A DNA stretch of 64,000 nt from Rattus norvegicus (lineage: Eukaryota > Chordata > Mammalia > Rodentia > Muridae): assembly GCF_036323735.1 (NCBI RefSeq), contig NC_086034.1, forward strand, positions 66,118,439-66,182,438. The letters are read 5' to 3'. Under the pieces are notes generated by a model, which was given only the letters and a program-made list of their open reading frames with translations, did no database searches and was not told the DNA's origin. A program made the position numbers and the translations under genes. Below, in pieces: positions 57,970 through 64,000 of the stretch; position 1 is the stretch's first letter; each line of letters opens with the position of its first letter.

Positions 57970-59160
57970 AGAGGAATTATTAAAAAGTATGAAAAATGGG
58001 GTACAGAGCCAAACAAAGAATTCTCAACTGAGGAATATTAAATGGCTGACAAGTACCTAAAGCAATGTTCAATATCCTTTGTCAACCAGGGAAATGCAAA
58101 TCAAAACAACGTTGAGATTCCACCTCACACCAGTCAGAATAGCTAAGATCAAAAACTCAGGTGACAACAGGTGCTGGTGAAGATGTGGAGAAAAAGGAAC
58201 ACTCTTCCATTGTTGGTGGGATTATAAACTTGTACAACCACTTTGAAAATCAGTCTGGTGGTTCCTCAGAAAATTGGACATTGTACTACTTGAGGACCTA
58301 CCTATACCATTCCTGGGCATATACCCAAAAGATGCCCCAACATATAACAAAGACACGTGCTCCACTATGTTCATAGCAGCCTTATTTATAATAGCCAGAA
58401 GCTGGAAAGATCCCAGATGCCCTTAAACAGAGGAATGGATGCAGAAAATGTGATACATCTACACAATGGAGTACTACTCAGCTATCAAAAACAATGGCTT
58501 CATGAAATTCATAGGCAAATGGATGGAACTAGAAAATGTCATCCTGAGTGAGGTAACCCAATCACAAAAGAACACACATGGTATGTATCACTGATAAGTG
58601 GATATTAGCACAAAAGCTCGAATTATCCAAGATACAATCCACAGACCACATGAAGGTCAAGAAGAATGATGACCAAAGTGTGGATGCTTCAGTCCTTCTT
58701 AATAGGGGGAAATATTCATAGGAAGGTATAGGGAGGCAAAGTTTGGAGCAGAGACTGAAAGAATGGCCATTCAGAGCCTGCCCTACCTGGGGATCCAGCT
58801 CATTCATATATATATATATGAAGGAGCTGAAGGGGCTTGCAACCCCATAAGAACAATAATATCAACCAACTGGAGCTCCCAGGGATTAAACCACTACCCA
58901 AAGAGTACATATGGATAGACCCATGGTTCTAGATGCATTATAGTGGAGGATGTTCTTGTTGGGCACCAGTGGGAGGAAAAGCCCTTGGTCCTGCCAAGGC
59001 TGGACTCCCGTGTGTAAGGGAATGTCAGAGTGGGGAGGCAGGAAGTGGGGGTTGGGGATGGGGAACACCCTTATAGAAGAAGGAAATAGGGATGGAATAG
59101 GGGCTTATGTCCAGGAAACCGGGAAAGGGAATAACATTTTAAATGTAAATAAAAAATATC
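57970..59160 (+). mobile_element. 5'-truncated L1 (ORF2 tail plus 3'UTR)
   Basis: Starts AAAAATGGGGTACAGAGCCA, near the end of ORF2. It carries the cysteine-rich tail region (HLTPVRIAKIK-like near 58122; HSSIVGGIINLYNHFENQSG readable at 58191-58250) and the ORF2 stop near 58607. The 3'UTR follows, ending GGGAATAACATTTTAAATGT and an A-rich end near 59160. Relative to the L1 at 43541-49795 it retains the segment lost there at 48480, but lacks about 180 bp at 58800-58825, now replaced by a short (TA)n. No convincing TSD. Confidence 0.88.
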
Positions 59161-59452
59161 CAATAATATGTATGTAATGAGTGGACTGTTTCTTCAAAAA
59201 GCTGAGAATGGAAGACTATAGGTAGGTAGACCAGATGGTGGTAAATTTAGGGATGCTTTTTGAGTGTACAAAACAAGAGTTCATGCTAGAGAAGTAGAAA
59301 ATACTACATCATGGATGGTCTTATGTACCATTCTAAAGAACTGGGAACTTTAACCTAAAGACTGAGGAGGCATGTAAGGACAATAACTTGTCAAGGTATT
59401 TTGTAGCAGAATTATAGAAAATAACTTAGGAGATAAGATCAGAGAGCTCTGA

Positions 59453-59637
59453 GCTGGAGAGATGGCTCAGCAGTTAGGAGCACTGACTGTTCTTCCAGAG
59501 GTCCTGAGTTCAATTCCCAGCAACCACATGGTGGCTCACAACCATCTGTAATGGGATCTGATGCCCTCTTCTGGTGTGTCTGAAGACAGCTACAGTGTAC
59601 TATATAGAATATAGAATAAATAAATAAATCTTTAAAA
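59453..59637 (+). mobile_element. B2 SINE with perfect 18-bp TSD
   Basis: Full B2 layout: GCTGGAGAGATGGCTCAGCA, CTGAGTTCAATTCCCAGCAA, CCACATGGTGGCTCACAACC, GATCTGATGCCCTCTTCTGG and AATAAATAAATAAATCTTTA then A-tail. The duplication AAGATCAGAGAGCTCTGA is perfect at 59435-59452 and 59638-59655. Pol III A- and B-box regions are intact by eye. Confidence 0.97.
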
Positions 59638-59927
59638 AAGATCAGAGAGCTCTGATTTCAGCTGTGTGAACGTGTGTGCGCCTGTGTGTGTATTTGGTCT
59701 TGAGGATCCGTTGCTGACTTTCATAGTAGTTGTATCAGTTTCGCTCCCTCTAGCAGTGTACAAAAGTTCCCATTTCCTACAGCTTTGTCAGATTTTTTTC
59801 CATTAATTTTATTTCTTAAAAGGGCTAGGGTGGACCGTGTGTTTATATTTGATTTCTTACCTTCTACAGTTGGTATTGCTTTTGAGTTTAAGAAAAAAAA
59901 CAAATGTTCCATTTTGCTTTCCGAAAA

Positions 59928-60125
59928 AATATTTTTATGTGGATGGGTATTTTGCTGTTCATGTATCTGTTCAACTGTGTGTGAACAATGCTGGCAGGGT
60001 CAGGACAGATTTTGTATTTCCTGGAATTTGGTTTACAAAATGTTGTGAGCTGCCATGTGGATGTTGGAAATTAAAGCTGAGTCCTCTGGAAGAGCAGTCA
60101 GTGTTCCTAACCACTGAGCCCAGCC
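59928..60125 (-). repeat. B3 SINE, antisense
   Basis: TTTTTATGTGGATGGGTATT on the left, TGTGAGCTGCCATGTGGATG and GTCCTCTGGAAGAGCAGTCA, then TTCCTAACCACTGAGCCCAG at the right, in antisense B3/B2 order. Diverged. The 87-98 codon frames at 59785-60133 run into it and are not genes. Confidence 0.75.
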
Positions 60126-60519
60126 ACAATTGATGATAGCGATTCTATCTAGAGTGGTATGAAATTTCAAAGAAGTTTTAATTTGAATTTCTCTGATGGC
60201 TGAGGATGTTAAACACTTTAAAAATATCTATTTGAAATTATGTATTCTTTTGAGAATAGTTTATTCAGATCATTAGCATGGTTTTTGGCTAGGTGATTTG
60301 GTCTTTGGGGGTTGGTTTTTGTAGTTCTTTTTTATGGTCTTTTTATAGCCCCTGTTGGATGAGGGCTTATGGAAGGGGTCTCTACAATTCTAAAGACTGT
60401 CTTCTCTATTCTGGTTATTGATTGTTTTGCAGTGAAGAAATTTTCTAATTCCATGTAATCCCTTTTGTCAATTATCGGAAACTGGAAAATTTTGTCCTTT
60501 ATTACTAGATTCTATTTTC
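60126..60519 (-). mobile_element. Ancient L1 ORF2 fragment, left part
   Basis: Antisense old L1: AATTTGAATTTCTCTGATGG, TTCTCTATTCTGGTTATTG and TTTTGCAGTGAAGAAATTTT are diverged forms of familiar ORF2 antisense sequence. It continues beyond the ID insertion at 60627. Confidence 0.6.
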
Positions 60520-60613
60520 TTTTTTTTTTTTTTTTTTGGAGTTGGGGACCAAACCCAGAGCCTTGCGCTTGCTAGGCAAGCGCTCTACTACTGAGCTAAA
60601 TCCCCAACCCCCG
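60520..60613 (-). mobile_element. ID SINE, antisense, in an ancient L1
   Basis: A T-run (antisense A-tail, 60520-60537) is followed by GGAGTTGGGGACCAAACCCA, GAGCCTTGCGCTTGCTAGGC, AAGCGCTCTACTACTGAGCT and AAATCCCCAACCCCC. Nearly intact. TSD AGATTCTATTTTC (60507-60519) against AGATACTATTTTC (60614-60626), one mismatch in 13. Confidence 0.96.
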
Positions 60614-60626
60614 AGATACTATTTTC

Positions 60627-61735
60627 AGAGAGTCATTGTCTATCCCTTAAGTTGAAATGTTTTACCTGTGTTTTCCTTAGTAGTTTCACAGACTCAGATC
60701 TTACATAAAGTCTTCTGATACATTTGAATAATTATGTTATTATATAGAATGAGTGATATGGATTAAGTTTTATTTCTCTACAGGTGAGAATCTACCTTTC
60801 TCAACATCATTTGTTGAAGAAGATGTCTTTCTTCCAGTGTATATTTTGACACCTTTGCGGAAAATTAAATAATTGTAGTTATATGGGATTATTTCTGGGT
60901 CATATATTTAATTACATTGGTCTACATGTCTGGCTTTTGTATCAATACCAAAGAAACTTTGTTACTTTTGCTCTATAGTACTATTTAAGATCTGGTATTA
61001 AGATTCCTATGGCATTGTTGATTCTATATAAAATTGCTTTAGCTCTTTGTGATCTTTTATGCTTCTACATGAATTTTATAAATTTTTAGTTCTGTAAAAG
61101 TTCTATTTTGAATTTTAATAGAGATTTCGGTAAGTCTATGGTTTGCTTTTATTACTGCATCCATTTTTATAATACTAATTCTACTAATCTATTAGCACAA
61201 GAAGTCTATCTTCTTCAATGTTTTAAAGTTTTAATTATAGATGTATATTTCTAATATTTTTGGGAATATTGTGAGTGGAATCATTGTTTCCTTGATTATG
61301 TCTAAACAAAATGCTTACTGGAATATAAGAGGTTATTAATCTTTATGTTCTTATTTTGTACCCTGATACTTGGGCAAAAGTAGTATTAGACTTAAGCATC
61401 ATTGGTGGGGTTTTCTAAAGTCCTTTATGCAAGTTTATGTTGTTGACAAATAAAGATCTTTCAGTTCTGTGACCCATCTATAAAACTCGCAAATGTATGT
61501 CTGAATGACTCTGTATCTTTCTTCTGTGGAATTGTATATATGTCCATGTTTATTGCTGTACCACCTACAATGGGTAAGAATGAGAACTGTCCTATGTATT
61601 GTTCCTAAATAATATAGTTTCCAAGGAATTTCAGGGACTTGTTCTGTCACTGTTTTTTTAAATATCAGATCAGTCTCCAAGTCCTTTGAACACATTAGTC
61701 TCCAGGAACCCTGATGAGGGACAAAGAGAGAGTAT
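60627..61735 (-). mobile_element. Ancient L1 ORF2 fragment, right part
   Basis: Continuation: CATCATTTGTTGAAGAAGAT and GTCTTTCTTCCAGTGTATAT, then ATTACATTGGTCTACATGTC, TTTGTATCAATACC and GGTATTAAGATTCCTATGGC are antisense of the standard L1 ORF2 C-terminal half, heavily mutated. The 102-codon minus frame at 61435-61743 extends out of its right edge and is not clearly L1. Confidence 0.6.
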
Positions 61736-61857
61736 GAAAACATGGATGCCTTACCTCTCCTCAGTCAACTCTTGATTTCAAGAATAGCTCCACAACTTAA
61801 AAGCCTAATCATATCAGACATTATTTCCTTTTTAAAAAAACTTTTTTATGTTTTCTT

Positions 61858-61945
61858 CTTTTTTATTGGATTTTTTAATGTACATTTCAAATGTTATCCC
61901 CTTTCCAAGTTACGGTCAATAACCTCCCTACCCCTTTATTTCCTA
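61858..61945 (-). mobile_element. L1 3'-end fragment
   Basis: TTTTTTATTGGATTTTTTAA is followed by TGTACATTTCAAATGTTATC and CCCTTTCCAAGTTACGGTC, the antisense of the last L1 3'UTR bases. The rest (CCTCCCTACCCC...) soon fades. Confidence 0.75.
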
Positions 61946-62107
61946 ATGGAAACACATGATAGAACAGAAAAGATAACTTAGGAAGGATATATACGCAACC
62001 AGTTAATTAATGGAAAACAAAGGATTTCCAGGTCTTTGGAATGTTGGATTGTGTTTTTAACAGTTTGAGTTTATGTGGGTACAATCTGGTGGCTTCTTCT
62101 ACTTCTT

Positions 62108-62130
62108 CATCCTCCTCCTCCTCCTCCTCT
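62108..62130. repeat. (CCT)n microsatellite
   Basis: About seven CCT/CTC units. Confidence 0.9.
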
Positions 62131-62176
62131 TAATAAAAGATTTTTTAAAAATTTTATTTTTTTAATGGATGTTTTT

Positions 62177-62418
62177 CAGGAACCATAATAGAGGAGTTAG
62201 GGGAAGGACTAAAGGAGCTGAAGGGGCCTTACTTGGCATCAATGAGAGTAGAGGTTCTTTGAAGGCTTGATGCCCCAGTGTAAAGGAATGCTTGGGTGGT
62301 GAGGTGAGGGTGGGTGGGGGAGAACCTCATAGAAGCATGGTAAAGGGGGATGAGATGGGGGTTGCAGAGGAGAAATTGGGAAAGAGGATAACATTTGAAA
62401 TGTAAATAATCTGGCTTC
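62177..62418 (+). mobile_element. Truncated L1 3'UTR, degraded TSD
   Basis: GGAAGGACTAAAGGAGCTGA, GGCTTGATGCCCCAGTGTAA, a G-rich stretch with GGTGAGGTGAGGGTGGGTGG, and the end GGATAACATTTGAAATGTAA are L1 3'UTR landmarks. Probable TSD: TTAATGGATGTTTTT (62162-62176) and TTAATAGATGTCTTT (62419-62433), two mismatches in 15. Confidence 0.8.
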
Positions 62419-62433
62419 TTAATAGATGTCTTT

Positions 62434-64000
62434 GGTAGCATCTTTGGTAGAATCAACTACTTTTATACTTACCTGTACACATGTTCTAATTGCTTGGTAT
62501 GCACTGTCTTTAGATAGACTTATTTTAAGTTAGGGACACATGTGTTTTGTTACTGTTTTGGAGTGCCTATTCTTTGCTTACCTGTGAAACTAAATCATCA
62601 ACGAACTGGCTCTGTGCACTTAAATCAATTATACTCCATGCAAGCCCTGTCTCCTCATGTACAACAATTAAACTTCAGTTGTTGATCAGTTTAGTTGAAT
62701 AGATACTGGATACTTCAGGGATGTAAGTTGATAACCTCTTTCCAAAACCATTGTCTGACCATCTTGTTCCAAGTAGCTTCCCTTCTTTCTGGTAATCTTA
62801 TTCCAAGGCATGGTGTTATAACAAAAGAGTTGTCGTCTTATCTACTTCAACACAAAGAAGCATTTCTTTGGTTCAGGAGATATAATTTTATCCATAGAAT
62901 CCAGCTCAATACACAATCAACAAAACATTCAGTAGAAATCCCTCGATTGAATAACTAGATGTGTTGGTGACAATATAAGCCTTTGATCTTATTCAAAGGA
63001 TAATACAGATGAGTAAATTTTCCTATTTTAAGCTTGTCTCTTCTGGTCTAAGCCAGATTTACCCTCTGACTACTACTAGACCAGCAGCTTCCTTTGATAA
63101 CATTCACCAGGTACTGTATCATACAGGTTATCCCAGACAGTGAGAAATGACTAAGAGATGGTAAACTTTCTGCATCTTAAAATAATCTACTATAAATCAT
63201 GTGTATGAGCATAAAGATAGAGGGAGCTATGGATTTTTTTTCCTGGTAATAATTTAGAACTTGAGTTAGTACATAACAGGGTCCCTCTGTTCTCCCTGCT
63301 GTAAAAAATAAAATCAAAACCTTTCATATTGAATTTCAGTGAAGCTTGTAGTCAGCACCTGCCCCATTAATTTTCACATATGGGAACAATGTGGCATGAT
63401 TACTTAGCAGCGGCAGAGGCAGTGGCTTTATAAATAGTGTATTTAGAAGGTAGAGTAGACAAGATTGGGCTCTTAGCTACTGTCAGTCTCTTTCAAAACT
63501 CACCTTTGCAGTCAGTTGGCCTTTTCCTTCAGATCCACGTAAGCACAGACATACAGGGTCACTAATGATCATTTCTCTAGTGTCATGTAGGCGGAAGAGG
63601 AATTAGTGAACCCTTTCTAATCTCTCGGTGGTCCACTTTCAACCAAAAGCTTATATCTTATTGTGAGCTAAGTTGGCCTTATTTTGTCTGTAATAAAGGT
63701 GCACCTATGCCCAGCATTTATGATTATATGATCATCTAAAGCTCCCTACTTCTTTTGTGTATTTCGGGGGAGTACATGAGCGATGTCTTTGCAGGCGTGA
63801 GTCAGATCCAACTTGTTAAAACCAAGTTTGTGTATATGACACTAATCATAGAAAAATATTTGAGATTTTATTACTTACCTGAAATTATTTTGCCTGTGTA
63901 TCACCTGTTAATAACACTGGATCATCTGCCTTATCTTAGTTTTATTTTTGAAAAGGTACTTATATTGTTACTTGGAATGCCCGTGAACAGCCAGTGTGGG
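62434..64000. other. Apparently unique DNA to window end
   Basis: No recognised repeat or gene. The 87-codon frame at 62695-62958 has no family signature. Confidence 0.4.

Noticed and set aside
1..64000. CRISPR array, operon, prophage or bacterial features
   Set aside because: No regularly spaced direct repeats with unique spacers and no tightly packed coding frames; repeat content is entirely rodent.

Overview
Mammalian nuclear DNA, almost certainly from a murid rodent and most probably rat (Rattus). The main evidence is the interspersed repeats: BC1-type ID elements (two with target-site duplications), B1, B2, B3 and B4 SINEs, rodent L1 with tandem 5'UTR monomers and the G-rich rat-type L1 3'UTR, plus older MIR and ancient L1 fossils. 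Base composition is AT-rich with long microsatellites. I found no bacterial, phage, CRISPR or operon structure and no convincing host protein-coding gene. The short open frames scattered through the window are chance frames, frames across simple repeats, or L1 remnants. The window is best read as intergenic or deep intronic sequence.

Layout. 1-4.2 kb: mostly unique, with one ID-like SINE and a 55-bp (TA)n. 4.2-5.6 kb: old L1 3' end, minus strand. 5.6-18 kb: unique DNA with rodent-specific repeats, two MaLR-like LTRs, B3 SINEs, a 516-bp pyrimidine tract with its own higher-order repeat, and a young 5'-truncated L1 (13041-13789) that split an older repeat. 18-30 kb: SINEs, MIR, ancient L1 scraps and a repeat-free TAAT-rich block (19.8-20.5 kb). 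30-42.8 kb: a poly(A)-only insertion at 30.17 kb, an L1-like GC-rich block, B1/MIR/B2, a weak exon candidate at 35.1 kb and a possible retrocopy tail at 37.15 kb. 42.85-49.8 kb: an L1 3'UTR fragment, then a near-full-length L1 whose 5' half is inverted (a twin-priming product) and which carries an ID insertion. 49.8-64 kb: unique DNA with B1, B3, MIR, a URR1-like hAT fossil, a 61-bp L1 stub, a truncated L1 (57.97-59.16 kb), a B2 with an 18-bp target-site duplication, and an ancient L1 ORF2 broken by an ID element.

The window contains no pathway. Its story is layered retrotransposition, with several events whose target-site duplications can be read at base level: 43541-49795, 47261-47360, 13041-13789, 42867-43183, 54655-54715, 59453-59637, 60520-60613 and the A-tail-only event at 30174-30189. 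I did not find an undescribed biological system. The most instructive items are the twin-primed L1, the poly(A)-only insertion, and an ID copy whose A-tail is replaced by a G-quadruplex-like tract. Repeat family names come from recognition without a library search, and boundaries without a stated duplication are good to roughly 10-30 bp.
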